A stretch of 64,000 bases of DNA from Diadema setosum (GCF_964275005.1 NC_092705.1:12587912-12651911); one strand, 5' to 3'; positions 49,421 through 61,472 are shown, numbered from the stretch's first letter. The notes: generated by a model not told the origin, from the letters alone. Numbers and translations are program-made.

Positions 49421-49970
49421 CACTGCAAAAAGAACGGTGTTAAATTAAACACCATGGGTGTTAAATCTAACAGCTATCAAGTGCCAATATAGGACCACAC
49501 CGACAGGTGTAGAAAGTATGCAGTGTGATGGTGTTGAAAAGTGTTCACCTGGCACTTCGTGATGTTACTTTGCTACTGTAGCTGGTGATATATTGACTCT
49601 GCGCTGGTGTTAATATTCAGCAATGACACTACATGTTGTTGACTTAATATTGCTGGTGTTGACTTCAATTATAATAACACCCGCCCAGTATCAAAAGGAG
49701 ACCACACCAACTGGTGTTACTGTGGTGTAGGCCTAAGTGTTCACAGTTTTGTTTATTTCAATCAAGTACTTTATCGGAAAGTTTCGTCTTGTTTATGTTC
49801 AAAATCAACAAGAAGAATAGAAAATAATTTCCTATCTAAAAAAAAAAAAAGAAAAAAAAAGTTTTATATTTTGAAGTGACATCAGGAGGTGTTAATTTAA
49901 TACCACAAAAGAGCACGGGAATTTAACACCAGCCCGGTGTTTCATATTTAGCACCAGACTTTTTGAAGTG
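49421..49970. mobile_element. Element with GTGTTAAAT repeats and inverted ends
   Basis: Left end CACTGCAAAAAGAACGGTGT; the right end is the complement of CACTTCAAAAAGTCTGGTGC. Inside, GGTGTT or AACACC recurs many times (49436, 49458, 49540, 49605, 49656, 49705, 49888, 49924 and others), about every 30-60 bp. No protein frame. This looks like a non-autonomous DNA element built of a short repeated motif; the superfamily is not assigned. Confidence 0.72.
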
Positions 49971-51650
49971 CGGAAACATGAAACACATTGACGTTACTAG
50001 TACTTTTTAAGTAACATTGTATATTTTTATCGCATTTTTATGACTGGGCTCGTTTTCAATAAGCCAGTTCGGGGTTTCACTTTGCACATAGTATGAGCAG
50101 AAAAAGGTCATATTTGTTTTGAAATTCACTGAAATGAGTATCCATGATGATGATTATTAAATGCTTGTAAATGGTGCTTGCTAGAACAAACAACAAAGTT
50201 GTATTTGACAATATCAAGAGAATGAGATTGGCAAAAACAACAACAACAACAACAAACAATCACACAAAATAATGAAGTGGGGTGCTTGCCCACATGTATA
50301 AATTGACGGACCATTCTGGTTTGCGCAGATTCATCCTTTGTTTGAACATGATTTATGAGTTCCATAAATAGAGTAAGCTTATGCATTATTTCACTTTGAA
50401 AAACGAGTGAAATGCCTATGGAAAACCAACTGACAGAGGGGGAGAGAGTGAGTGGGTGAGGGGGAGAGAGGTCTTGTATCAATGTGTATAATGTGACGTG
50501 AGCTAATAACCCCGAACTAGCTTCATACATTTTACTAGTACCGGTACTCGCTGTGTACAGTTTGCAAAAGTGAACCTTCGCCCTCTATTGGCGAAAACCA
50601 TGCGATACTAGTAAACAAAACCGCTAATTTCGACTTGTGTTGCGCTCCTTGAAATCCACTTAGCACCTACACCATGATTACCAGAGATTGAGGGATATAT
50701 ACGACCTGAGTCGGTGAGTCTTCATTGGCGCGACAGACATAAGGCAAATTGTTTATTGTTCATTGCACAATATACATGCACAACATACTTCTTTGTTTGC
50801 CTGTGATAAATGAAGAGAAGTTACACAAACTCGAGTCTGCCTAGTCCCACGTACTGTATTTTCTGCGATGTCTTGTAAAGCTTTGCAAAACGCGGGATCG
50901 GGAGGCATTGCCATCAGCCATTACTCACTATAGTATTACTAGTAGATCTAGAGCCTATATAGATACTCAGTCGATGATATGAAAAAGATGAGATCTCTAC
51001 CACTTGTGAATTGCTTTACGTTACTGACAAGCGAAAGGGGGGGGGGGGGGGGGCAGAAGGAAGTCTTTAATAATAGGCTACCCTGTTTTGGTTAATGTAA
51101 ATTTAAGTTTGTTATTCATAAATAATAAATTCTAATGGATCATTTATACTCTGTCATTCATGTTTTTTCCTTTTTTTCCCCCTTGAGAACAGCTCTCCTG
51201 AATGTGGATGTATCCTGTCATATATCATAAAAATGTGTTGATGTTGTGTGATGACTGATGATAGTGATGTGCAATCGGCACAGATTAAAGAGTAATAAAT
51301 ATTGAGTATTGTGTGTGTGTGTGTTTCCTCTGAAGCACATGCCTGGTTTTCTCCTATTAAACTCTAGCTCTGTCTGTCATGCAAATATGTTATCTCACCC
51401 TCAGGTTTGGATAAAAATCTCCAGTTATTGAAAACTTTATGAAAGTGGTCTCCTTTTTCTTGATAAATATATTTATAATCCACCCACAACCGGCTTCGTT
51501 TTTGACATCTCCAGACCTCTTTATGATTTTGCGATACAATTGCTCATCTACCCAGCCTTTTTTTAAAAATTCTTTCTAAATTCAAATGGTTACTCTCATA
51601 ATTAAGTGTGCCTATCACTCCTGACGAGTAACAGCAGTAGATCTAAACAG
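49971..51650. other. Upstream region of the C5orf34-like gene
   Basis: No coding block. A possible noncoding first exon for the downstream gene could end at 50713, where G|GTGAGT forms a good donor after TATATACGACC-type sequence at about 50696; this is weak. G run at 51038-51052 and a GT tract at 51310-51323. Confidence 0.35.
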
Positions 51651-52067
51651 TTAAAGTGTATCTTTGGCCAAAAAATATTTTTTGATATGTGTAAGAGCTA
51701 CATTTCAGTAACCTATTACACCAAGAATCAGAAAAAAATGTTCAATATTAGCAAAGAAAAATACATAGAAAGTTATAAACATACCACTAAAGCCAATGGG
51801 TCTGAAAAGAAGACTATAACTTTGCTAATGTTCCCAGGCTGCCTAATCTCTTGCTGGTTCCTTAATCCCATGCTGATGTCTGAGAACAAAAGAAAGTTGA
51901 TAGTCTTTCCTTTCAGACTCACTGATTTAGTTCTTATTTTCTATATCAAAATATACTTTTTCTTCATTTATATGTAACATTTCTTTCTGATTGTTAGTGC
52001 AACAGATTACTAAAATACATCTCTTTCACATATCAAAAAATATTTTTTGACCAAAGATACACTTTAA
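51651..52067. mobile_element. 417-bp TTAA MITE beside the C5orf34-like start
   Basis: Both ends are TTAA (51651-51654, 52064-52067). Terminal inverted repeats of about 70 bp begin TTAAAGTGTATCTTTGG and match with few changes, including a self-complementary AAAAAATATTTTTT core. The open frame within (51606-51977) lies largely inside the element, is AT-rich and has no recognised domain. It ends 55 bp before the start codon at 52123. Confidence 0.88.
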
Positions 52068-52122
52068 TGTTTTATCTTCCCGATGTCTCTGTATTTGATT
52101 TCAATTAAAGCAGGATATTAAA

Positions 52123-52440
52123 ATGGCCCTGGATGCAGTCCCCGTCTCCATGGTGATGACCTGTGATGATGCAGTGTTGGTGAGATATGCTGATGGCTCA
52201 CAGCTGCAACTGTCATCCTGTGGCTCAAGCTTTCTGTACACTCCCCCATACCATCCGGTTGTCACCTCTGACCTCTCCGTGACAAAGCATCCTCTCTACG
52301 CATCATCGACCATCCAGCAGAGGACTTGCTTTGCCACGAGTACTTACAGGTCCAAGGTCCTTGTGGCCCTTGATTTTAGAAACAGATTCGCCTACCGTCC
52401 GTACCTGTTTGCACCAACACTCCTCGATGCAAACACCTTG
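52123..52440 (+). CDS. C5orf34: C5orf34 homologue, coding exon 1
   Basis: First coding exon (106 codons) of a gene that continues past the window. ATG context AAAATGG is good. Residues 19-36 contain VRYADGSQLQLSSCGSSFLY, and residues about 65-85 contain QQRTCFATSTYR and ALDFRN; both match the start of vertebrate C5orf34 at the same spacing (family knowledge recalled, not searched). The donor is TTG|GTAAGC at 52441, phase 0. The protein family is animal-wide, has conserved N-terminal and C-terminal domains and has no established biochemical function; the short beta-strand DGS motifs recall polo-box or centriolar domains, which is inference only. A possible acceptor AG lies at 52109-52110, so a noncoding exon upstream is possible. 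The five exons found here total 1419 bp, or 473 codons, with matching phases throughout. Confidence 0.85.
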
Positions 52441-53062
52441 GTAAGCTTAGTCCTATGGCCCTGATGAAATTCTGAAAGTAAGATCGTTATTTGAATGCTT
52501 CTTCTTGTTCAAACACATACCCATTACTTCACAAGTAATGTTAGGCTATATGATGTATACACACACTTTTTGGAATACATTTATGTGTATTTGTGAACAA
52601 AGAAATTAATGAATTCTATTTTGTTTTGTCTAGTTTACCCATTTTTGTGTAGGTTCTTTCTTTTAAACTTACTTGCTTTCAGCAAATTTGTGTAAATTCT
52701 CACCTTTTAAAGTCAACTTTCCAGTTTACATTATCAAACTGGTGCTATACACTCTAAAAATTAGCCTATCAACCACCAACCGTCAACTTTCACTTTGGAA
52801 CAAATGTGAGAAATGAACACATTCTCTGAGAAGATATTTCCTAGATTTTTTGTTTTTATAAAGTGATCATCATCTATTGTACAGATTCTTGAATGTTTTG
52901 ATCTCTTTTTTCTTTTGTGTAACAAATGCAAACAGAAGGAAACTGACCATAAATGAATATAATTTATTAGTGGAAATATGAGCAAAGTACATGAGATTCC
53001 ATCCCTTTTTTTTGGTTACTTTGGTAATTTTGTTTTCATAACTGTCCACGCTGTCATTGCAG
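52441..53062 (+). other. Intron 1 of the C5orf34 homologue
   Basis: Starts GTAAGC and ends TGTCATTGCAG. AT-rich, with no other feature seen. Confidence 0.8.
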
Positions 53063-53684
53063 GAATTGTATGCAGACATCACCCATGCAGAGTGGCCGCT
53101 GCATGCCGATGACGTTACAGTGCAGCAGCATTCTGATTACTCCTTGGAGCTGACGTCAACAGACAGTCTGGCCACCCTTGTCCTCTCTCCAAATGGTCAA
53201 GATTTTTCCGTCAGGTATCTCTGCAAACTCCCTGAAGATCGCCACGGCCACCTCCGAGGGATGCGCCAGCCGTCCCATGAAGGTCTCGACGAAGCGCATC
53301 CATCTCATCCATACTTTGAGGGCACGTCGTCGGACATTCCTACTCTGTGTACACGCTGCAGACTCCAAAGCTGTGCATGTACCCCAGCAGCCTCTGTAAG
53401 AGCCTCTGATGGCTCGCGATGTCACCCCCAACCAGCCTCAGATGGAGGAGGTCCGGTTTCTGGGGCGAAGACGAGATCGATGTGCAGAAATGGTCGACAA
53501 AAATCGGAGAGCGGAAGAAGGAGATGTAGGTTTTGGTATGCATGGGTCGTGCAAAGTCACTCCGTGGCACATTGCCCTCCGTGCTGGAAGCATCCCTTGG
53601 AACTCATCCTGAGGACAAGGTCCGAGGAAAGTGGGACATCCTACAGGGAAGTACAGGGTTGTCAGGATCAAAATCATCACAGAG
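53063..53684 (+). CDS. C5orf34: C5orf34 homologue, coding exon 2
   Basis: A long exon of 622 bp. It opens in phase 0 with ELYADITHAEW, matching the IDITEVRW block of vertebrate C5orf34, followed by FSVRYLCKLP matching FTVHFLCK. The middle (about 60 to 160 residues in) is poorly conserved and Cys/Ser-rich. The end has WVVQSHSVAHCPPCWKHPL, matching the conserved W.KQ.WSVA.CP..WKYPL block. The acceptor is CATTGCAG and the donor CAGAG|GTAAGA at 53685, leaving one base (phase 1). Both conserved ends are in the same frame, which argues against a frameshift. GC content is well above the introns. Confidence 0.85.
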
Positions 53685-53956
53685 GTAAGACCAGTCCTGC
53701 AAATAGAAATAAACCTTAATGAAGTTTCATTCATTTGCCCGTATGCACAATTGTGAGAGAAGTGTTCAAAGCAAGTTCATCAGCACTGGTACATTTTTCA
53801 AGTATCAGAGAGAAATCACATCACAAGCCATGGGACAAAATCTGCATGAGCTCATGAGGCTCAAAGGCTAAAGCAAAATTCTAAATTTCCCTGTACCATG
53901 CCAGAAGTGCCTGATGCAACAAAATGACATCAAAGTTGAATAAGTAGTCCTTTATT

Positions 53957-54121
53957 CAGGGCTGTACACTAGCCCTTTTATCTACTGGCCCGACCTGTCT
54001 GTTGGACCAGTAGGTACCCAGTTTTTCCATGTTTTACTAGCCCATTCCTGAAAAAGTTACTGGTGCGACAGTGAATTTTACTGGTCAGGGACTGTCGAAC
54101 CAGTGCCAGTGTGCAGCGTTG
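53957..54121. mobile_element. hAT-like MITE fragment in intron 2
   Basis: Begins CAGGGCTGTACACTAGCCC and ends near GCCAGTGTGCAGCG, an imperfect complement. Inside, ACTGG and CCAGT recur. The CAGGG end is typical of hAT elements. Related sequence, including a cleaner copy of the right end, is at 57555-57846. Confidence 0.55.
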
Positions 54122-54505
54122 TTAGTGCAGGATAATTGAGAAATAGAGATGCTATGGTTATTTCGCGTGTGGTTAGCAGAGACACTTACACAATTCAACA
54201 TGATGGTGATGGTTGCTACAAATTGGCCAATTCCTTTCCTCTTGTTTTCTTGGAGGGAAGGTCAATGTACACAACATTCTATAACTGGATGAGTTTCACA
54301 GGATAATGAATGAAACACTGTGTTAATACTGTTGGTTTAGGAGTGTTTAAATAGTGATTATAGGATAGCAACTCTGGAGTCAGCTACAGAACCCCGAAGC
54401 ACTTAAAAGCAGGATGCTCTTTTGATGTGTATATCGTCAGCTGGATGTAGATGTGAGATGAACCTGCCAGTTTCATTCCATTCTACCAATGTGTTTCATC
54501 TGAAG

Positions 54506-54707
54506 ACCAGGAAAATGCTTGTAAGAGAGTGTGTACGAGGTCCACTCCACTGCCGCAGTGTCTACCCCGCAGCTGTGAACGCAGCCACCTGCACAGATGC
54601 CAGTGGGCAGGCCCGTATCCGGGATGCGATCACGACAGAACGGAGGACGCCCTCTTCATGTCTGGAAGGAGGCCGTCGGTGCTGTGCCTGTCAAATGTTG
54701 TGTACAG
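54506..54707 (+). CDS. C5orf34: C5orf34 homologue, coding exon 3
   Basis: The frame containing CLPRSCERSHLHRC and ending in VVYR matches vertebrate C5orf34 around VLPRAL...PHLHRW and VTYR. The donor is TACAG|GTGAGC at 54708, phase 2. The acceptor at 54504-54505 (CATCTGAAG) was chosen because it is the upstream AG that restores phase 1 from exon 2 and has a pyrimidine-containing lead; 54528-54529 is the next phase-compatible choice. The 5' edge is therefore less certain than the 3' edge. Confidence 0.72.
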
Positions 54708-55109
54708 GTGAGCACGGGAGGGCATTCAACTCTCACTCTTAGGTGTGTCTTACTAACTAGGTATGGTTGCGTAACGTGAAGGTACACATAGTTTCACTAC
54801 CCGCTTTTTTAATTCACATTTGTCTGGGCAGTGTGACAGCAAAGTTTCGAGAAGTTAGCAGTGAAACTTCCCGCAAAACTACCTGCATCCTCTTGGGAAA
54901 TTTCTCATTTTTCGCGAAACTAAGCATAGTTTTGTGTACTCACTGTGATTGCGGAGGGCTGAAACGTCAAGAAGTTTGTGACGTAATCATAGATTCATTC
55001 ATGCTGTTTATGCAATGTGCATTCTTTTGTATACTTCTGCACTTTTCCATTTTTTGAAATTTTTGATATTCAAGGAAGGCGTGCAGCTTTTGCTGACGTA
55101 GAGTATGCT

Positions 55110-55886
55110 TTAAACCTATTCGAACTGGGCTATTTGAGACCAAGTTTTTACTGGGGGGGTCAATTTGACCCCCCTTCAGATCTCGGCCACCGATCGCGCG
55201 ATAGCCGCGGAATTTTGCCTAAAGATAGAGCTGGATGTCAACTAAAAGATTACATGGTCATACAATAGAAAAATATTTCCTTTCTATTTTCAATAAATTA
55301 ATTATGCAAATTTGTGCATGAAATCATATTTTCACCTATAACTCCATCAAAAAGACTGAAGGATTGCTAAATTTTTGTGTCAGAATTCCTCAAGACATAT
55401 CAAACAATTTTCATGTAAAAAAATAGCGCAATCAAAATCAATTTCTTTTGTTTTTTATTGTTTTGTTAATTTCTTATGTATTTTATTGTTTTTTCGACCT
55501 TTTGTCTTCTATTGTTTTTTTTGCCAAAATTTGTTGCAGGCACTTTTTCAGGCTTATCTACACTAGAATTGATTAATTTCAATGGTTAAAAGTTGAAATA
55601 ATCTAATTTATATCAATTGAACCAAAAAACACAATTTGCATTGGATTTGCACACGGTATCATGAATTTGAGCTGTTTTCGGGTTGACATGCATATGCAAA
55701 ACATTATGTAACTTCAGAACCGTGTACCTGGACGTCGCAAATTTGGTCACAAAATTTGCGGGAGACTTCAATGAAAAAAGTCGTGAAACGACGCGGCAAA
55801 ATCTTTGCGTGTTGCGGAATCGTGGCGCGAAACGTCGAGGGAGGGGGGTCAATTTGACACCCCCCCCCCAGTTAGAATAGGGTTAA
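55110..55886. mobile_element. 777-bp TTAA element with GGGGTCAATTTGACCCC
   Basis: Left end TTAAACCTATTCGAACTGGG; the right end is the complement of TTAACCCTATTCTAACTGGG. TTAA lies at both edges (55110-55113, 55883-55886). Near each end is a G-run/C-run palindrome around TCAATTTGAC (55153-55174 and about 55843-55870). The middle is AT-rich with no enzyme. Confidence 0.85.
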
Positions 55887-57554
55887 ATAAACTATGAGTA
55901 GTTTCATATCATTGAAACTATGCATAGCAAAGACCGCATGCTCAAACTTCTGGAAAAAACTATTTATGCTGGACATAGTTTTATGTTTTGTGACTGTGCC
56001 TTTTAGCACAGATATTCTAAAAATATCCGTCCATAGATAAGGTTTGCATAATCTACCTAACCTTCCCTATTGCATCACCTTGATATTTATGAAGAAATGC
56101 TATTTCTGAGTGGGTTGTTTGATTTTACTATGAGGTTATATATCTTTTATTACAATTTTGTACATGTTTTTCATATCTTTTTACTTTTTGTGGGGTTTAG
56201 TTGAAGAGAGGACGAATCTATACAAAATTTAATCCAAAAAAAGGAGGAGAAAAAAAAGAAGAAGCCATATCCATGTTTCATTTCTTTTCATATTTTTCAT
56301 TTCTTTTTACCTTTTTGGGGGTTAGTTGTAGTTTTTTTTTTTCTTTCATATGATGTCATCTACTCATCATTCCTAAAAGCCTGAGACACTTGAAGAAAAG
56401 ATGAATCAATACAAAATTTAATCAAAAAAAAAAAAAAAAGGAGAAAAAAAAAAGAAGAAAAAGAAGAAGCCATCATGTTATTCTCAAAGAAATGTCAGTA
56501 ATGTAATCCAGGCATTGCATAATTGGTCAACAAAAAAGGCTGTCCCTAAGGGTATCCCAACTGTGTAAAGTGTATCAAACCTAGAGGGAGAGAGAAAAAA
56601 AGATAAAAACAAAAACACATCAAAAAGACAGTGTAAGTAGACAAGATTCCATTCTTCTGTATTCTCCGCTAGCTGACCTGAAAGCGGGCACATCCACAAC
56701 CATGTCACGATCGTGATGAGGTCACACGTGACGGATGTGCCTACTTGCCAAATCAGAGAATGGAAAAAAATAGATAGAAACAGGGCATAGCTTAGTTTAC
56801 CACGGGATGAAATGAACCTAACCAAGCTTAATTCAACTGGGATAAAATTGTTTCCATTACTCCTCCCCCTCCCCCCCCCCCAAAAAAAAAAAAAAATGGA
56901 GAAGAAGAACAAGCAAACACAAGGTTACTTCACCCTCTTCATCATATCAGGCATGTTGTTTCATAATAACCCGACTGGCAAGATACATATTTGTAACTTG
57001 TGCTGGTAGCAACATGATTAAGCTCATCTGGGTGATCATAATTTATAATTTATTACGTGCATTGTGATATAACAATTTTATGCCGCAATTTTACACAGTA
57101 TCACTCCTGAAGAACTGCTGACTGGGTGGAGGAAGTTACCAAATGTTAAGAAGATTTCTTGACAAGTTACAATTTGTAGCTTGTTTCTTGTTGATTGGAA
57201 AGATTATACCCTTTATTGATATAACCATTGTGTATAAGACAAGCAACAAATATAGACATTGTGCAAAAAGTGATGTGAAATGCCAATAGATGCAGCAAAA
57301 CTTTCCTCTGAGCATTTTATCAATAGATGATTTATTTCCAGATCTTTCAAGAGAGGACAAGAGACAAGAGAAATATATTACCTGTCCTCAGGAGTGAGGC
57401 TGTGTAAAATTGAATCATAAGATTGGTATGGCGATGTACACTATACATATGAACACACAGGTACGTTTGAATTATATTGGTGCCAGCACAAGTTACAATA
57501 ATTAGATGTATTTTGTCTTATATCTTGCCATATATATCTAAAAACAATACATGT

Positions 57555-57846
57555 ATCGCAACACTTAACACTGGCGGCGGTCTAGTGGTCCAAGACCAGT
57601 GGTAATCACTGTTGGGCCACTTACTTATTAGGAATATTCTAATTTACTGGTCCAAAAAATAAGAATGATGAATATTGTTGTCAGAGTCGCTATAAAAACA
57701 AACAAACAAACAAACAAACAAAATAGGACCAATAAATCTTCGGTTAGCACAAGTTTAAAAAAAAAGGAAAAACTGGGTTCCTAATGGTCCAACATTGACA
57801 AGCTGGACTAGTAGAAAAAAAAAAATGGGTGAGTGTGCAGCCCTGT
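57555..57846. mobile_element. hAT-like MITE, related to 53957
   Basis: The right end AGTGTGCAGCCCTG is the complement of CAGGGCTGCACACT. The interior has repeated ACTGGTCC/GGACCA words, an AAAC tract (57693-57721) and A runs. The left end is eroded. Confidence 0.55.
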
Positions 57847-58063
57847 GTATTGGAATAAACTTGGTCCCAGATATGAAAAGTTAATTCATGCAATTTGACA
57901 AATGTCAGGAACTGTATGTATGGCTTCATGTTTTCATCTTAAAAAACCTACTGACCCTCATCACACAAGAGTTGCTCACGTGAACGTGACTCAATCTGCC
58001 AATTAATTCATATTTGTACGAGCTTGAAATGGAATAGATTTGACTTTTCTCTCAATCTGTCTC

Positions 58064-58109
58064 TATCTAACTATCTATCTATTTATCTATCTATCTATCC
58101 ATCTATCTT

Positions 58110-58170
<61 letters not shown>

Positions 58171-58210
58171 TCTGTCTATCTGTCTATCTATCTGGCTAGC
58201 TAGCTAGCTA
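58064..58210. repeat. (CTAT)n microsatellite
   Basis: About 147 bp of CTAT units with CTGT and CTAG variants. It directly precedes the hAT-like element at 58225. Confidence 0.96.
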
Positions 58211-58224
58211 CCTGTCTATCTTTC

Positions 58225-58783
58225 CAGGGTGCGACATAACTTTGTTTTACCACTTGCCGTTAGGCAAGCAGATTGTCAAATTTGCTGCAAAACTTTTGCC
58301 CGCACATTGATTTTACCTGCCTGAAATGGAAGTCTAAAATATAAGGAAATAATATAGAAAAGCATGTGCAAGTCAAGGGCTCAAAAAAAAAAAACACCAC
58401 ACAAAAGAAACCCCACAATCATTTGAATAAATGGCACACATTGATTCACAAGCTTAAACCAAATGGAGTAACAAACTTGGTCTGATCAAGTTTTGCCATT
58501 GCATTGCTTTGGGGCTTCTTCATGTACAAAAGTATTGGAAAGTTGCTGAAATGAAATATAAAGTGTGTTGCATCACTAAACAGCTATCATTTTTTGGATT
58601 CTGTAGTACAGCAACAAGGCTTCTGTATAGTTGACCTTGTTGGTTTGTTGGGGGAAATAAGAAAAAAAAAAGTGGCTTCAAAACTTTTTACTTGCCCACT
58701 TTTTCTCATTGTTCAAAAATGCTTGCCTGAATTTGATTTTCACTTGCCCCAGGCAATCAGACAAGTGCTTATGTACCACGCTG
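58225..58783. mobile_element. hAT-like MITE, 559 bp
   Basis: Left end CAGGGTGCGACATAAC; the right end is the complement of CAGCGTGGTACATAAGC. Flanking octamers TATCTTTC and TATCTATT fit an 8-bp target duplication, but lie in a CTAT repeat, so this support is weak. The interior has repeated CTTGCC/GGCAAG words near each end. No transposase. Confidence 0.7.
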
Positions 58784-58921
58784 TATCTATTCTGTCTGTA
58801 TGTGTTGATTTATCCACATTATTAGCATTTACACATTGATTGTCAAGGGAGAGATGGAGAACCAGTGAAAATAACTTGTTGGCTACACTGCATTTAATAA
58901 CCGTTTTCTCTTGGCTATCTA

Positions 58922-59006
58922 TCTTTCTATCTATCTATCTATCTATCTATCCACCCACCCATCCATCCATCCATCTGTCTATCTATCTATCTATCTATCT
59001 ATCTAT
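58922..59006. repeat. (CTAT)n microsatellite
   Basis: CTAT units interrupted by CCACCCATCCATCCATC. Probably the same ancestral tract as 58064-58210, separated by the inserted element and about 140 bp. Confidence 0.94.
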
Positions 59007-59785
59007 GTATCTGTATCAGGTTGTGCCTTCACGCACATGCAAAGCACATACCGGTAGGAACTTATTTTAGTGATATGGGCTGTATAAGAGTAGTTTATTA
59101 TTTTCGAAACAACAGCAACAAAAAAATGATAAGAGCATGAGTGCTTTGCAGATTACTCATGATTCACAGGAGACACCAGATTTGATACACATTTCAAAAT
59201 AATTTCAACCTCTGCATAAAACAACTCAGTTTACAATATTTGTCATGCACATGACAGTAAGGAACAAATTTTGCCTGGAATTTCACTGATATTTTGATTT
59301 TCGTGGGATGATTTCCATTCTACGGCATCCCCGCCAATTAGGTTCATCTGCTCCTTCATTGTATCGCACAGTGTGCTTGGTTGATACAGTCTGTGGGGTA
59401 TTGCTGGTCACTTTGGTGAACCGCAAGGGGTTGGCATCATTGGCCCATTTTTCTGGTGAGGGTATTCGGGTGGACCACTTCACTGGGTTTAGCGCGCTGC
59501 CCTTTGCGATGAATGAATGAGGCGGGATCTGTTACCTGCACGAGTTGTGACTCTCTCAAAGAGGGGACCTCAGTTGAATGTCGTGTCTTTAGAGACATTG
59601 AGGCAGATTTTCCTCTTGACTACTGTCCTACACGAATGGAATTTTTTTTAAAGTGCCAAGTGCCAAATTGTTGCAGAGATATGGTCTAATTTATTGAAAT
59701 ATGTATGCTTTCAGGGACTATCACAGGTGAATTATGGCTGTTTTTGTGTATTCTCGCTATTTGATTTCCAGGGTATTGGTACACT
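59007..59785. other. Intronic sequence, nothing clear
   Basis: GC-richer patch at 59310-59580 with an open frame on each strand but no recognised domain or splice pairing. Confidence 0.45.
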
Positions 59786-60152
59786 TTAAAGGCATAATTT
59801 ACCATTTGCAGATGAAACAAAAACCCAGCATTAGTGCTTTAAAATAGTTCTAAAATGTGAGTTAGGGATATAAACAACCACTGTAAAAATATGAATCCGT
59901 ATAATCGATGTTAAGTATTGTCAAATACACAAAATGTGAACAGTAGTTATAATAAGAATGCTTCCAGACTAAACCGTCTACAGTTATGGTTTATTGAGAA
60001 AAATACTGATATCTCCTTATATTTTAGACTTTATTGTGAAAATTTCATATGGTAGGAGGTTTTGTGATGCAACATACCTACACATATGCATCAAATGTGA
60101 TATCTTGAACATTTTGAAAATCATTGCTCCCAAAGGTAAAGTGGACCTTTAA
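59786..60152. mobile_element. 367-bp TTAA MITE
   Basis: Left end TTAAAGGCATAATTTACC; the right end is the complement of TTAAAGGTCCACTTTACC. TTAA is at both edges. Inverted similarity is limited to about 25 bp, so it is less palindromic than the 14109 element. Confidence 0.82.
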
Positions 60153-60300
60153 GGAACAAACATAAAGAAGATGGATATAGAATGTACTTCGTAAACACAA
60201 AACAGAGAAGATGTACGGCTTCACTCACCTCTTGCAAGAATAGAAAAAAAAATTATTACAATGTGTGACAATGAATTTAGAGGTAAAGAGAGATGCAAAT

Positions 60301-60312
60301 ATCTATCTATCC

Positions 60313-60392
<80 letters not shown>
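60301..60392. repeat. (CTAT)n microsatellite
   Basis: About 90 bp of CTAT ending exactly at the TA target site of the next element. Confidence 0.96.
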
Positions 60393-60393
<1 letters not shown>

Positions 60394-60779
60394 CAGATGA
60401 ACCTCTATTATCCGGCCTCCCTTTATCCGGATCTCTCTATTATCCGGACGCAATCTCGCCGTGATTTTGCCCAACTCCTTGAGAACTCCTACACAAACAC
60501 ACATGAATTACATATTACTTCCAACATGATTAACATACATAACATCAAATTTCCTTCCAAATTGCTTACTCTCAGACATTTTAACATCCCCAAACATCCC
60601 CAAATGTAACAATGAAAAGGTTGCAGTATACACATTACTACATGTGGTACTACAATGGGCTACATCAGTACATGTGTATGTATGTACATGTATAAAGCAT
60701 TGAGTCTCCCGTATCCGGCCAAATCCCTTATCCGGATGAGCCCCGGTCCCGACTTGTCCGGATACGAGAGGTTCAACTG
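60394..60779. mobile_element. Pogo/Tigger-like MITE, 386 bp
   Basis: Left end CAGATGAACCTCTATTATCC; the right end is the complement of CAGTTGAACCTCTCGTATCC. TA lies on both sides (60392-60393, 60780-60781). TATCCGG is repeated several times near both ends. CAGTTGAACCTC with a TA target is characteristic of pogo/Tigger ends. CTAT sequence resumes on the right side. Confidence 0.82.
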
Positions 60780-61472
60780 TATCTGTATTTATCTATCTAG
60801 AAACTGGTAAAAAAACAACCAATAACAAATAACTATGCAGGAGGAGTCATTTTGACGATGATGATGATTAAAAGGGATCACTGTCATATAAAAACTGCTG
60901 ATGTTATAGGCCAAAGTTGTTTGACCCCTATGTCTAGATGACAGTTGACCAATAGAGGGCAGTATTTAGTGGTCAAGACATGTTATTGGTCTTTCTCTAA
61001 ACAGAGCTTGTGTGGTTTTGATAGTTAAAAAAAAAAAAAGGAATCAACACACCACAGTTATATGACAATCACCCTGTATGGTTATCAGCTAAAACTGATG
61101 TTATACAAAAGGTTGAACAAAATAAAATTACCCAAGAACCCAAAGTAACCGAAAAAGAAGAAAATGTGTTGTACAGTTGTGAACCCCCTCCCCCTGTTAT
61201 TCTTATATGGATTATAAAATATTCTTTAAACACACTTTGAAATATGAATACCTGTGCAGATATTTTAAAAGTAAACATATCAGAGCCATGTATAAAGTGA
61301 CCTTCTTTGCCAATTAGAAGCTAGACTGTACACCGCATTCCCAAATTGCGAATGCCTCAAAAACTCAATATAGTTATGAAATCATGATATTGCATGTTTG
61401 TCTGTGTGTTTGTGTGTGTCTCTGCACTTACCCATGGTGTAAAACAAGGACACACATACGAACTTTACATTT

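Noticed and set aside
50126..50530. 134-residue minus-strand frame with Cys and His runs
   Set aside because: Runs arise from CAA and ATG simple repeats, and there is no conserved motif.
51606..51977. 123-residue Lys/Phe-rich frame
   Set aside because: Lies mostly within the TTAA MITE and reflects its AT-rich composition; it has no transposase motif.
53178..53612. Alternative frames within exon 2 of the C5orf34-like gene
   Set aside because: The frame at 53063-53684 contains the conserved blocks at both ends, so the others are shadows.
56484..56912. 142-residue minus-strand frame in intron 3
   Set aside because: Begins in an A/C homopolymer and has no domain; it lies inside the intron of the plus-strand gene.
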